Below are positions 1 to 9,266 of a stretch of DNA of 64,000 nt, piece by piece; the stretch's first letter is position 1, and the number at the start of each line of letters is the position of its first letter. The translations under genes were made by a program, and so were the position numbers. The notes under the pieces were generated by a model. The model was not told the DNA's origin and ran no database searches. It saw only the letters and a program-made list of their open reading frames with translations. Location of the stretch: contig NZ_JOEZ01000016.1 of NCBI RefSeq assembly GCF_000721175.1, forward strand, positions 248,001 to 312,000. The letters are read 5' to 3'. This DNA comes from Streptomyces anulatus. GTDB lineage: Bacteria; Actinomycetota; Actinomycetes; Streptomycetales; Streptomycetaceae.

Positions 1-460
1 GATACGCAGGGGGGACGTCCTGCTCGTCGAGGTTCCCGGCCGCTACGCGGGCGCGCCCGTGCTGCAGCGGGCCATCGGGACGGGTGGCGACCACGTCGTG
101 TGCGACGGAGAACAGATCACGGTGAACGGTCAGCCGGTCGACGAACCGTATGTGATGCGCGGCGAGGTGAACCCAGGGACAGGTCCGTACGACGTGCGGG
201 TCCCGGAGGGCCGGCTCTTCCTGCTGGGAGATGACAGGGCGAACGCGAACGACTCCCGGTTCTTCCTCGACGAGCGGTCGGGCAGCGTCGCGGCATCCGG
301 AGTGATCGGGAGGGTGCAGAGCGGTGCGGCCGCCTTGCCGCCGGCGGCGCTCGCGCTCCTCGGCATCCTGCTCACCCTTACCGGGGTCGGTCTGGGCATC
401 GGAGGATACGCGGCCGGTCGGAATTCCCGTCCGGCGGTGCCTCCGTGGCCGGTCGCCTGA
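1..460 (+). CDS. Type I signal peptidase, C-terminal part (5' end outside window)
   Basis: The open frame runs in from the left edge (codons start at base 2) and stops at 460, so the start and the catalytic Ser lie upstream. The visible part matches the C-terminal half of S26 signal peptidases: RRGDVLLVEVPG near the edge, then VLQRAIGTGGDHV, whose usual catalytic Lys in box D (KRxxG) reads QRAIG here, then the box E-like LLGDDRANANDSRF. After it come a hydrophobic segment of about 22 residues (PPAALALLGILLTLTGVGLG) and a short basic tail, so it ends with a C-terminal membrane anchor as in many Streptomyces paralogues. Family role: cleavage of Sec/Tat signal peptides at the outer face of the membrane. 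The apparent absence of the box D Lys is odd and may mean an inactive or divergent paralogue. The 244 bp to the next gene, which converges on it, hold nothing I recognise. Confidence 0.8.
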   Translation, partial: IRRGDVLLVEVPGRYAGAPVLQRAIGTGGDHVVCDGEQITVNGQPVDEPYVMRGEVNPGTGPYDVRVPEGRLFLLGDDRANANDSRFFLDERSGSVAASGVIGRVQSGAAALPPAALALLGILLTLTGVGLGIGGYAAGRNSRPAVPPWPVA

Positions 461-704
461 AAGAACACCACGCACCCGAGCCGCATCACGGTGCCTGCAC
501 GAACTCGTGCCTGTGCCGCGACCGGACGAGCCGATGGACCGGAGAAGACGCTCGATGGGCTTGGGCCTGCGCGGGCCTGTCCACGGAACGGTCGCGATGC
601 CTTCGCCGCGCGGTGGGGACCTTTCATGGGCGACGGTCGACGGGTCGGAGGAAGCCGCGTCGGCGGCTGCCGTCGAGTGGGTTGGAACGGGCGCATCGGC
701 GCGG

Positions 705-1850
705 TCAGGCCCGGCGGGTGGGCGCCGCGGCAGTGGGTGGCACGGGGGCCCTGGAGGCTTCCGCCCGCCAGGCGTCGGCCAGTTCGGCGGGAAAGCGTCG
801 GCCACTGCGGGTGAGTACGACGCCGGATGAGAGTTCGACCTCGTCGCCTGGGCGGAAGGGACGGTCGGTCTGCGGGGGCAGCTTCTCCCAGGGGCCGAAC
901 GCACCCTGCTTGCCGGCGCGGCGCATGCGGGTCCCGTAGGTGCTGATGTCACGGATCAGGACTGCGCCGCTCCGGGCGGAGACGGCCACATGCCTGCGGC
1001 TGACCTGCTGGGCGACCTGCGGGGGCAGCAGGCTGTGCAGGGCGATTCCCACCTGCCCCGGCAGCCGGCCGACGTGAGCCTCGGAGCCCTCGTCGAGTGT
1101 GTAACGGGCCACGCAGGTGCCGTCGATGACGGCCTTGAGCTGGGTGGTGCCCAGGCGCGGTCCGTCATCCATCAGAGGCGTGCCGTGAAGCTCGCAGGTG
1201 GGAACACCGCGCCGCATACGGGGCAGCAGGATCCGTTCGCCCTTGCGGATGTCGTAGAGGGTGCAGCGGAGTTCCGGGCAGCGCCAGGTCCGCATGATCA
1301 CCTCCGTCAGCGGCGTCCGGGAGGGGTCGAGGAGGCCCTGCTTCTTCAGTGCGGACAGTTCCATCCGGCGCGAGATCTCCGCCGCCGAGCGCACGCCCAT
1401 GTTCATCGCCACGAGGGCCACGGATCCGTCGGGGCGGGCTTCCGGTTCGAGGAACTGCCAGGTGTTGCCCTGGATCCACGGATGCTCGAGGCGGTGGTCG
1501 ACGTACCGGTCGCCGGTGATGACCGGCAACGAGGTCATGCGGGCCAGTTCGAGGACGCGCTCATCGGCGTCGTCGACCTCCTCGACCAGCCCGTCGGCCA
1601 CCCAGCCGCGCAGTCGCCGGACCTCGGCCTGATCACCGAACTCGCGGTGCCCGCCCAGCAGGCTGGTGTCGGCGACCAGGTAGACGGAGACGTCAGGATC
1701 GCCTGTGAGCTCCATCAGGGCCCTCAGGACCAGGCCCAGGCGGCGCAGGGACCGCGGGCCGCGTGCGCCGATGGAGGTGTCGCGTACGACGTTGGAGAGC
1801 TCCACGAGATAGTCGGCCCGCTCCGCCGAAGCGGCCAGATGATGTTCCAC
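705..1850 (-). CDS. PIN-like nuclease/FHA domain fusion protein
   Basis: A 381-residue soluble protein. Residues about 50-150 have the look of a PIN/NYN-type nuclease fold: the acidic strand YLVADTSLLGG, then VEEVDDADERVLELA and LPVITGDRYVDH, with spaced Asp residues that could bind metal. Residues about 260-345 form an FHA phosphothreonine-binding domain, shown by VGRLPGQ, SRRHVAVSA and ISTYGTRMRR. The middle part contains cysteines (WRCPELRCTLYD and CELHG) that could form a small zinc knuckle. It is divergent from the Ser/Thr kinase at 2040 across a 189-bp promoter region, and an FHA protein next to a kinase is a natural reader-writer pair. The nuclease activity is inferred from fold-like motifs only. 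Confidence 0.7.
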   Translation of the reverse strand: MEHHLAASAERADYLVELSNVVRDTSIGARGPRSLRRLGLVLRALMELTGDPDVSVYLVADTSLLGGHREFGDQAEVRRLRGWVADGLVEEVDDADERVLELARMTSLPVITGDRYVDHRLEHPWIQGNTWQFLEPEARPDGSVALVAMNMGVRSAAEISRRMELSALKKQGLLDPSRTPLTEVIMRTWRCPELRCTLYDIRKGERILLPRMRRGVPTCELHGTPLMDDGPRLGTTQLKAVIDGTCVARYTLDEGSEAHVGRLPGQVGIALHSLLPPQVAQQVSRRHVAVSARSGAVLIRDISTYGTRMRRAGKQGAFGPWEKLPPQTDRPFRPGDEVELSSGVVLTRSGRRFPAELADAWRAEASRAPVPPTAAAPTRRA

Positions 1851-2039
1851 GGGGCACCTCGCTGTCTGACGGCAGGGGTGTCACTTTAGGGGCGCCCGGC
1901 GGCATCCGCCATCAGGACGAACTCTCGCGACTCCACGGAACTCCCCGAACTTCGCCTCCTTTCCCGACTTCCTCGGATGCCTACCAGGGGTGCGGGCTCG
2001 TCGGTACGATCATCACAGTGACGGAGAGGGTCGAGAACC

Positions 2040-3893
2040 TTGAACAACGCTGAAGCCGATGGCCAGTTGAGCCCGCTGGGCCCCGAAGACCCGAGAGAGG
2101 TGGCGGGTTACCGCCTGCTCGCCAGGATCGGCGAGGGCGGCATGGGATGCGTCTACCTCTCCCGTACGCGGGGCAACCAGCCGGTCGCCCTGAAGGTGAT
2201 CCGCCGTGAGTACGCTCAGGACGAGGAGTTCCGCCGCCGCTTCGAGCAGGAGGCGACTTCCGCCCGCAGGGTGCAGGGCTACCACATCGTCCCCGTCGTC
2301 GACCACGACACCACCGGCCCGCAGCCGTGGCTGGCCACCACCTACGTCCCCGGCCTCGCCCTGGACCAGCTCCTCACCGGGCACGGGACACTCCCGCTGA
2401 CCACGGTGCTCCAGCTGACCGGCTGCGCGGCGGAGGCGCTGCACGCCGTGCACAAGGCCGGAGTGATCCACCGGGACATGAAGCCGAGCAACATCCTCAT
2501 CGGCTCCGAAGGCCCCTGGATCATCGACTTCGGCATCGCCCGGGCCGCCGACGCCACCCAGCTCACCCGCAGCGGAGGGTTCATCGGCACCCCTCAGTTC
2601 ATGTCGCCGGAACACGCCGGCGGCCAGGACCTCACACCGGCGACCGACGTCTTCTCGCTCGGCCTGATCGCCGCCGTCGCCGCGACCGGCCGCCACCCTT
2701 ACGGCGATGCCGGAGCCATCACCCTGGCCACCAAGATCGCCAACAGCGAGTTCCGGCCGCCGGACCTGACGGCGTATCCAGAACCGCTGCGTGCCGTCCT
2801 GGAACGCACGCTGGCCGCCGACGCGACCGCCCGCCCCACACCCTCCGAACTGGCGGAACTGTGCCAGGAGCTGAGCGGGCGGTCGTTGCGTGACTTCAAC
2901 GGCTGGCTGCCCGCGCCCGTCGCGGCGGACATCGCCCGCCGGGAGCAACTCGCCCGGCAGCAGGCCGAGACCGAGTTCGGACCGCATTCCGGGACCGTGG
3001 CGGGTGCCGGGACCGTGCCCCCGCTCTCCGTGGCGGGAGCCGCGGCTGTGCCTCTCGGTGCCGCGGCGGCCGCCGACACCGCACCGTCGGCCGGCGTGGC
3101 GCCCGACGGATACACCCCCACCCATGGCTCCCGGGCCGGTGAGGAGGCGCACCACGGCCGGGCGCAGCCGACGCCGCAGACCGGATCCCCTGCCCCGTTC
3201 CCGCAGGGAGCACCACCTCCCGTGGGCCCCCCGGCAGCCCCGTCAGCGGCCCGGAGGCGTACCCCGCTCACGGTCGCCGCGGCCGTGCTGGCCCTGGCGG
3301 TGGCGGCGACGGCCGTCTGGGTCTTCACCCGCGGCGACGACACGGGCGACAACCAGAACAGCGGCGGACAACCTGCCTCGTCGCCGACCTCCGGCGCTCA
3401 GGTCCCCGGGGGCACCACGCCGAGCACCGGCGCTTCGCCCACCGGGAACGCGACGCCGAACGGCTACACGGAGATCTTCAAGGACAAGCCGCTCACCTTG
3501 CGCGCCCAGTTCACCTCCAACCGCATCTCCTTCACTCGCGTCGACCTGGACGGACCGAAGATTACGAACGCCATCAGCGCGGGGAAGGGATACGAGCTGG
3601 AGTACGAGGAGTTCGGCGGCACCTACATCCTGCGCTTTCTGACGACCATGGGAAAGAGTGCGGGCACCACCCCCGAGGCGTGTGCCGAGGGCGCGGCGGC
3701 AGACGTGGTGCCCTCCGAGCTCGACGGCGACGCACAGGGCGAACAGCTGACCCCGGGCACGGTGCTGTGCACCGTCACCGACGAGGACAATCTCGCGATG
3801 CTCACCATCAAGGACGTCGTCATCCAGAAGGACAACGAAGGTTTCAAGGCACGTGACTACGTCACCGAACTGACTCTCTGGAAGGCGCCCTGA
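2040..3893 (+). CDS. Transmembrane Ser/Thr protein kinase (PknB-like)
   Basis: A 617-residue Hanks-type kinase. Visible motifs are the P-loop GEGGMG (about residue 30), the Lys of VALKVI, the catalytic loop HRDMKPSNIL, DFGIA and the activation segment GTPQFMSPE. After the kinase domain (to about residue 280) come a Pro/Ala-rich linker, one membrane helix at about 407-428 (LTVAAAVLALAVAATAVWVF), a Ser/Thr/Gly-rich stalk and a roughly 140-residue extracytoplasmic domain without PASTA repeats. The TTG start at 2040 is chosen because GGAGAGGG lies 9 bases upstream and the next in-frame ATG would cut the N-lobe. It is predicted to phosphorylate Thr residues in response to an external signal. The divergent FHA protein is a plausible partner. 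Confidence 0.92.
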   Translation: MNNAEADGQLSPLGPEDPREVAGYRLLARIGEGGMGCVYLSRTRGNQPVALKVIRREYAQDEEFRRRFEQEATSARRVQGYHIVPVVDHDTTGPQPWLATTYVPGLALDQLLTGHGTLPLTTVLQLTGCAAEALHAVHKAGVIHRDMKPSNILIGSEGPWIIDFGIARAADATQLTRSGGFIGTPQFMSPEHAGGQDLTPATDVFSLGLIAAVAATGRHPYGDAGAITLATKIANSEFRPPDLTAYPEPLRAVLERTLAADATARPTPSELAELCQELSGRSLRDFNGWLPAPVAADIARREQLARQQAETEFGPHSGTVAGAGTVPPLSVAGAAAVPLGAAAAADTAPSAGVAPDGYTPTHGSRAGEEAHHGRAQPTPQTGSPAPFPQGAPPPVGPPAAPSAARRRTPLTVAAAVLALAVAATAVWVFTRGDDTGDNQNSGGQPASSPTSGAQVPGGTTPSTGASPTGNATPNGYTEIFKDKPLTLRAQFTSNRISFTRVDLDGPKITNAISAGKGYELEYEEFGGTYILRFLTTMGKSAGTTPEACAEGAAADVVPSELDGDAQGEQLTPGTVLCTVTDEDNLAMLTIKDVVIQKDNEGFKARDYVTELTLWKAP

Positions 3894-4768
3894 CCCGCCC
3901 GTCGCGGCAGAAGTCCTTGTCCCGCCGTGCCAACTCGTCCTGCGTGCGCGTCGCCGTCCAGGGCTACCCGCCGCTGAGCCGACCGCACCACAGCCGGCCC
4001 GCCGCCCGCTTCTCCTTCGAGCCGGTCATTCGAGGCGGCGGCCAGGAACGACGTCAGTGGGCCGGCACCGAGAACGCCCCCGCCCTCGTCGGCCTCGGCG
4101 TGGCCGGCGCCACAGCGGCCCGACTGCGGCGACCGGACATCGAGGCCGCGCAGGTGTTCGACCACCCTGGGCCGTAGCCACCGCTCCGCGTCCGTAGCGC
4201 CACGGCGATGCGCGTTAGCCCGCCCGGGGTGCCGGGGCCACCAGCTCGACGCTGCGGCGGTGAGTCCCGTAGACCGACGGCCACCGCACAGGCCATGTTG
4301 CTGACACTCAGCCGACCAGCGGAGCACTGGCCGCAGACGAGGGAGATCCACGATGGGGGGCCGCGCATCTGCTGTGAGTGACCATCGGCGGCGGGCAGCG
4401 GCCGACCCTCGCGGCGCCCTGTCCTTGAGGAGGTCTCCGACGGCGGCCCGTGCGGTGCACGCCGCCTGGCGGGCTCGTGCCGAGGCGGGCCGGGCGTACG
4501 CCACGGCTCCGAGTCCGGCTTCCCCCGTGTGACACGTACCCGCTGCGTGACAACGAGGAGACCGCTCGCACCGAGTCCGCCGAGGAGGTACCGGTCCGGC
4601 CGTCGGCCCCGCCGTCGTCCGGGTGTACGCGACGACGCAACCCCTCGGCCTCAGCGTGACCATGCGGTGGCCCCCGACAGGCAGCCGCCGCCCTGATCGA
4701 AGGCTGACCCAGCATCCGGCGCAACAGTGGCCGCACAGTTACCCGTCCCAGAACGAATGGAGCCGACC
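3894..4768 (+). other. Gene-poor interval holding a decayed gene
   Basis: These 875 bases between the kinase and the choline transporter carry several ORFs on both strands, none with a recognisable family over its length. The only protein-like signal is the cysteine-desulfurase fragment at about 3985-4177. The remainder has stops in every plausible continuation of that frame and looks like eroded sequence. Confidence 0.5.
3985..4177 (+). pseudogene. Cysteine desulfurase (NifS/IscS-like) fragment
   Basis: The plus frame here reads RFSFEPVIRGGGQER, then RQWAGTENAPALVGLGVAG. GGGQER followed by GTEN and a V/LGLG run is a hallmark of class V aminotransferase-fold cysteine desulfurases, in the strand-turn after the PLP-lysine loop. 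Neither the PLP Lys region upstream nor the C-terminal Cys loop downstream can be found, and the frame closes at 4177. About 60 residues of a normally about 390-residue enzyme remain, so this is a relic and not a functional gene. Confidence 0.6.
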
Positions 4769-6880
4769 ATGTCGACCGCAGGAGACAAGGGCCCCGGGCC
4801 CGACACGGACGAGCCGCAGGTCGAGCCTGCGCACGGGGCAGGCTCGCTCAAACCGCTGGTCTTCTTCGGATCCGCGACGCTCATCCTTGCCATCTCGATC
4901 TGGGCGATCGTCACCCCCTCCGGTGCCGAGGAGGTCATCGGCGTGGTGGTCGACAAGATCTCCGGCTGGTTCGGTTGGTACTACTTCCTCGCCGCGACCC
5001 TGTATCTGGTGTTCGTCGTCTTCATCGGGGTGTCGAAGTACGGCACGATCAAGCTCGGCCCCAAGCACTACAAGCCGGACTACGGGCTCTTCGCCTGGGC
5101 CGCGATGTTGTTCGCGGCGGGCATCGGAATCGACCTGATGTTCTTCTCCGTCGCCGGCCCGGTGAGCCACTACCTGGTGCCACCGGAGGGGGACCCCGAG
5201 TCGCTGGAGGCGGCCCGGCAGGCCGTGGTGTGGACGCTGTTCCACTACGGCATCACCGGCTGGGCCATGTACGCGCTGATGGGCATGGCGCTCGGCTACT
5301 TCGCCTTCCGTCACACGTTGCCGCTCGCCATCCGCTCCGCCATCTACCCGATCATCGGCCGTCGGATCCACGGCAGGATCGGTGACGCCGTCGACCTGGC
5401 CGCCATCATCGGTACCGTCTTCGGGATCTCCGTGTCTCTCGGCATCGGAGTGGTGCAGCTGAACTACGGGCTCAAGGTCCTCTTCGGCGTCCCTGAGGGG
5501 CTGCCCGCACAGATCGGGCTCATCGCCGTCGCGGTGGTGATGGCCACCGTTTCGGCGGCTGCCGGCGTCGACAAGGGCATCCGCCGACTGTCGCAGCTCA
5601 ATGTGCTCCTCGCGGTGCTGCTGATGCTCTACATCCTGGTCGTCGGCGAACCGTTCCGGCTGCTCAACGCGCTGGTTCAGAACATCGGCGACTACCTCAG
5701 CGGATTTCCGTCGATGACCCTGAACACCTTCGCCTACGATCAGCCGACCGAATGGCTGGACGCGTGGACGCTGTTCTTCTGGGCCTGGTGGATCGCCTGG
5801 GCGCCGTTCGTGGGTCTGTTCCTCGCCCGGATCTCGCGAGGCCGCACACTGCGCCAGTTCGTCGCCGCGACCCTGATCATCCCGTTCCTCTTCACCGGCC
5901 TCTTCCTGGCCGTCTTCGGCAACAGCGCACTGTTCGTGGTGCGGGACGGCAACTCCGCTTTCGGCGAGACCGCACTCAACTCCCCCGAGCAGGCCTTCTA
6001 CGGATTGCTGGACCAATATCCCGGGGCGATGTTCAGTGCGGGACTCGCGACCTTCGTCGGGCTGCTCCTCTACGTCACCTCCGCCGACTCCGGAGCGCTC
6101 GTCATGGGTAACCTCAGCTCGCACCTCCCCACACCGGTGACCGACGCGCGGACCTGGCTCCGCGTCTTCTGGGCGGTGACGACAGGCCTGCTCACCCTCG
6201 CCATGCTGCTGGTGGGCGGGGTGCAGGCTCTCACCGACGCCACGATCATCATGGGGTTGCCCTTCTCGTTCGTCATGTTCCTGATCATGGCAGGGCTCTA
6301 CCTCGCGCTGCGCTCCGACCGGATGCGTGAGGAGGCGCTGATCACCACCCTGCCGGGGTCCCTCTCCGGGCGGACAACGCAACAGGGGCCCTCGGGGGCC
6401 CGGAACTGGCGGCATCGGCTGTCGCGGGCGATGTCGTTCCCGGGCAGGCGGGCAGCCGCCAGGTTCGTGGAGGACATCTGCCGACCGGCGTTCGAGGAAG
6501 TCGCCAAGGAGCTGCGTGAGCAGGGGGTGGAGGCGGAAGTCCTCTCCGGCACCGATGAGGAGAACGGCCTCCCGCACGTCGGCCTTGCCGTGCCGATCGG
6601 CCCGAAGGACCAGTTCGTCTACCGGGTCTGGCCCGTCGAACGGCCGACCCCCGGCTTCGCCACCCGGTCGGTCAGCACCCACGACAGCTACGTGCGCTTC
6701 GAGGTCCAGCTGGCCGAGGGCAACCAGGGGTACGACGTCATGGGCTACACCAGGGAGCAGCTCATCGGCGACACCCTCGACCAGTACGAGCGGCACCTGG
6801 AGTTCCTGCGGCTGCACCACGAAGCGGCGGCCGGGTCGGCCTTCCCCGACCACCGACCTGATGCCCCGCACGCGGAGTAG
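4769..6880 (+). CDS. betT: BCCT-family choline/betaine transporter, BetT type
   Basis: A 703-residue membrane protein of the betaine-carnitine-choline transporter family, expected to import choline with H+ or Na+ for osmoprotection. About 12 hydrophobic segments span residues 30-520. The segment GIDLMFFSVAGPVSHY closely follows the BetT signature (GIDLMFFSVAEPV), with Gly replacing the usual Glu, and WAWWIAWAPFVGLFLARISRGR is the canonical BCCT signature with its Trp-rich motif. A cytoplasmic C-terminal domain of about 170 residues, typical of BetT and absent from short BCCT members, probably senses osmotic state. The start at 4769 is used because TGGAG lies 7 bases upstream; the frame is open another 14 codons but without a ribosome site. 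It stands alone, flanked by gene relics. Confidence 0.9.
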   Translation: MSTAGDKGPGPDTDEPQVEPAHGAGSLKPLVFFGSATLILAISIWAIVTPSGAEEVIGVVVDKISGWFGWYYFLAATLYLVFVVFIGVSKYGTIKLGPKHYKPDYGLFAWAAMLFAAGIGIDLMFFSVAGPVSHYLVPPEGDPESLEAARQAVVWTLFHYGITGWAMYALMGMALGYFAFRHTLPLAIRSAIYPIIGRRIHGRIGDAVDLAAIIGTVFGISVSLGIGVVQLNYGLKVLFGVPEGLPAQIGLIAVAVVMATVSAAAGVDKGIRRLSQLNVLLAVLLMLYILVVGEPFRLLNALVQNIGDYLSGFPSMTLNTFAYDQPTEWLDAWTLFFWAWWIAWAPFVGLFLARISRGRTLRQFVAATLIIPFLFTGLFLAVFGNSALFVVRDGNSAFGETALNSPEQAFYGLLDQYPGAMFSAGLATFVGLLLYVTSADSGALVMGNLSSHLPTPVTDARTWLRVFWAVTTGLLTLAMLLVGGVQALTDATIIMGLPFSFVMFLIMAGLYLALRSDRMREEALITTLPGSLSGRTTQQGPSGARNWRHRLSRAMSFPGRRAAARFVEDICRPAFEEVAKELREQGVEAEVLSGTDEENGLPHVGLAVPIGPKDQFVYRVWPVERPTPGFATRSVSTHDSYVRFEVQLAEGNQGYDVMGYTREQLIGDTLDQYERHLEFLRLHHEAAAGSAFPDHRPDAPHAE

Positions 6881-7053
6881 CAGGCGGAGCTCGGCTCAAG
6901 GTCAGGATCGGCATCTTCACCGGTCGCGCAGGTGCGTCGAGGGATTGTCGGGGGGAGCGACCGAGCTCGTCGGTGCGGGTGGTCGCCTCCGAGACCGGAC
7001 CAAGGCCCCTCACGAGTGTGCCGCCGCGGCCGGCTCCCGTCGTGTCCAGCCGC

Positions 7054-7350
7054 ATGAGTGTCCTCCCGCGGCTGACCGGCTCGGTCGCTGCCTCCGCCGG
7101 CGCGCTCGCGCCTCGCATCGGCGGCGGGCTCCCCCTCGTCGGCTTTTACGTCGCCTACCACGGCTGGTACGAAATCCGTGTCCAGCGCGACCCTGCCACC
7201 GCCGACGCCGTCATCGACGCCGCCGGCGCTGCTCAGCGCGACCTCGCGGACGTCCCTTTCGCCGTCGGCCCCGCCACCCTGGCCGGGCTTCTGGCCTCGC
7301 TGCTCCTGTCGGCCTGGGTGATCCGCCGCCGGCGTGCACGCATGGCAGAC
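7054..7350 (+). pseudogene. CcdA-like cytochrome c biogenesis protein, C-terminal relic
   Basis: Upstream of the symporter, and in the same open frame, lies a segment reading GGLPLVGFYVAYHGWYEI, then DAVIDAAGAAQRDLA, then a second hydrophobic helix and a basic RRRR end. YVAYxGWYEIRV followed by a short loop and a last helix is what I recall of the C-terminus of actinobacterial CcdA-type thiol-disulfide membrane proteins. The rest of the protein is missing, and no stop separates the fragment from the downstream gene, which has its own ribosome site. It is best read as a remnant of deletion or transfer. A small unknown membrane protein starting at the ATG at 7054 cannot be excluded. Confidence 0.45.
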
Positions 7351-7596
7351 CCGCCGACGCCTGCACCCGGCCACGACGACGGAAGCGTCAGGAACATTCC
7401 GCGATGCCCCGCGGTGCGCGGTTCGGCGGGGCGGAGGCGATGCCGAAGGCGTTCTCGGTCCTCCGGCGCGTGGTTCGGCGAGCACCGCCCTGGGTCCGTC
7501 ACCCGCCGGGCCCTGTCACCGCGCTTTCGGGGTAACTCCGCGCTAACGTGCCATCAGATTGATCCGCAGCGTGATGAGGAGACTCGAGGACCGCAT

Positions 7597-9129
7597 ATGG
7601 CAGAGCAGCCACGTGAGCAATGGGCCACCCGTGCCGGCTTCCTGCTGGCCGCCATCGGTTCGGCCGTCGGGCTCGGCAATATCTGGCGGTTCCCCGCCAT
7701 CGCCTACGAGAACGGTGGCGGCGCCTTCCTGCTGCCCTACCTCATCGCGCTCCTCTCAGCGGGCATCCCGCTGCTGATCATGGAGTACGCCATCGGGCGC
7801 AAGTACCGCTTGTCGCCCCCCGCCGCTCTGCGCAGGATGGCCCGGCCGGCAGAGGCCATCGGATGGTGGCAGGTCGTCATCTCCTTCGTGATCGCCACCT
7901 ACTACGCCGTCATCATCGCTTGGGCCGTGCGTTACGTGGGTTTCTCCGTCGGCCAGCAGTGGGGTGACGACCCGGAGGCGTTCCTGTTCGGTGACTTCCT
8001 GCGGGCGCCGGAGGCACCGAGTTTCCTGGACGGTTATGTACCAGGGGTGTTCTGGCCGCTCATCATCGTGTGGGTGGTCGTGCTGGCCATCCTGGCGTTC
8101 GGTATCCGGCGAGGAATCGAGCGCGCCAACAAGCTCTTCATCCCCCTGCTCTTCGTCCTGTTCGCCGCGCTGGTGATCCGGGCAGTGACGCTGGACGGGG
8201 CGGCTACCGGACTCGACGCCCTCTTCTCGCCGAACTGGTCGGAACTCGGAAACGGCAGCGTCTGGGTCGCCGCCTACGGGCAGATCTTTTTCTCGCTGTC
8301 CATCGGCTTCGGCATCATGGTCACGTACGCGTCGTACCTGGGCCGTCGGGCCGACCTGACGGGCTCCGCGATGGTGGCGGGTTTCGCCAACAGCTCGTTC
8401 GAGATCCTCGCGGGCATCGGGGTGTTCGCGACCCTGGGCTATCTGGCGACCGCTTCGGGGGTCGGTGTCGATGAGGTCGCAGGAGCGGGCATCGGCCTGG
8501 CTTTTGTCGCCTTCCCCGCGGTGATCTCGGAAATGCCGCTCGGCGCCCTCTTCGGTGTGCTGTTCTTCGGTTCCCTGGTGATCGCAGGACTCTCCTCGCT
8601 GATCTCCATCGTGCAGGTGGTCGTCTCCGCCGTGCAGGACCGGACCGGCATGCGCCGTATGCCGGCGGTCCTGGGCATCGGCGGTCTCGTGGCGCTGGTT
8701 TCGGTCCTGCTGTTCCCGACCGAGTCCGGCATCTATCTGCTCGACGCCTCCGACCACTTCATCAACCAGTACGGCATCGCGCTGGCGGCTCTGATCGGGC
8801 TGATCGTGATCGTCTGGGTGCTGCGGCAGCTCCCCAGCCTCCAGCAGGATGCTGACGCCACCTCCGCCATCCGGCTCGGCCACTGGTGGCGCATCTGCCT
8901 CGGTGTCATCACGCCGCTGGTGCTGGGCTGGATGATGGTCGACAGTCTGCGGAGCGAGTTCGAAGACAACTACGAGGGCTATTCGACCGGCTTCCTGCTC
9001 TCCGCGGGCTGGAGCGTCGCCATCGGCGCATTGCTGGTCGGGGTGATCCTCACCCTGATGCCGTGGCCGGCCGGTGGCGAGGACATCGACCTGGACATGG
9101 AAGCGCCCGCCGACCGGAAGGACCGCTGA
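7597..9129 (+). CDS. Sodium-dependent amino-acid transporter (NSS/SNF family, MetP-like)
   Basis: A 510-residue neurotransmitter:sodium symporter with about 12 membrane helices. The N-terminus has the classic NSS sodium/substrate site, SAVGLGNIWRFPAIAYENGG, on helix 1, and SLSIGFGIMVTYASYLG on helix 6. Bacterial members of this subgroup take up methionine, alanine or branched amino acids. The overlapping downstream micro-gene is the diagnostic small subunit of MetPS systems, so methionine/alanine import is the best guess. The start is at 7597 with CGAGGA 6 bases upstream; the frame is open far upstream only because it runs through the CcdA-like relic. Its stop overlaps the next start (TGATG). 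Confidence 0.9.
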   Translation: MAEQPREQWATRAGFLLAAIGSAVGLGNIWRFPAIAYENGGGAFLLPYLIALLSAGIPLLIMEYAIGRKYRLSPPAALRRMARPAEAIGWWQVVISFVIATYYAVIIAWAVRYVGFSVGQQWGDDPEAFLFGDFLRAPEAPSFLDGYVPGVFWPLIIVWVVVLAILAFGIRRGIERANKLFIPLLFVLFAALVIRAVTLDGAATGLDALFSPNWSELGNGSVWVAAYGQIFFSLSIGFGIMVTYASYLGRRADLTGSAMVAGFANSSFEILAGIGVFATLGYLATASGVGVDEVAGAGIGLAFVAFPAVISEMPLGALFGVLFFGSLVIAGLSSLISIVQVVVSAVQDRTGMRRMPAVLGIGGLVALVSVLLFPTESGIYLLDASDHFINQYGIALAALIGLIVIVWVLRQLPSLQQDADATSAIRLGHWWRICLGVITPLVLGWMMVDSLRSEFEDNYEGYSTGFLLSAGWSVAIGALLVGVILTLMPWPAGGEDIDLDMEAPADRKDR

Positions 9130-9266
9130 TGTCCGTCAGCGCGATCGTCATGATGGTTATCGCCATGCTCATCGTCTGGGGCGGACTGATCGCCGCCATC
9201 CTCCGGCTGAGGGCCCACCCGGAGCCTCCGGAGCAGATGCCGCCCGGCACCCGCCCGGCCGAGTGA
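9129..9266 (+). CDS. Small subunit of NSS transporter (MetS-like), 45 aa
   Basis: This 45-residue single-span protein starts on the ATG that overlaps the symporter stop (TGATG), which implies translational coupling. It has one helix, AIVMMVIAMLIVWGGLIAAI, followed by LRLRAHPEPPEQ and a short polar tail. This is the architecture of the methionine/alanine import NSS small subunit family, where the peptide is needed for activity of the large subunit (as shown for corynebacterial MetPS). Gene finders often miss it because of its size. Confidence 0.85.
   Translation: MSVSAIVMMVIAMLIVWGGLIAAILRLRAHPEPPEQMPPGTRPAE

Noticed and set aside
3857..4663. 268-codon minus ORF in the interval before betT
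   Set aside because: No family features, Arg/Ala/Cys-rich, runs antisense into the kinase gene end; the opposite strand carries the desulfurase relic.
6973..9129. 718-codon version of the symporter gene
   Set aside because: The N-terminal 208 residues cover the CcdA-like relic and Arg/Ser-rich sequence; the NSS protein has its own ribosome site and start at 7597.
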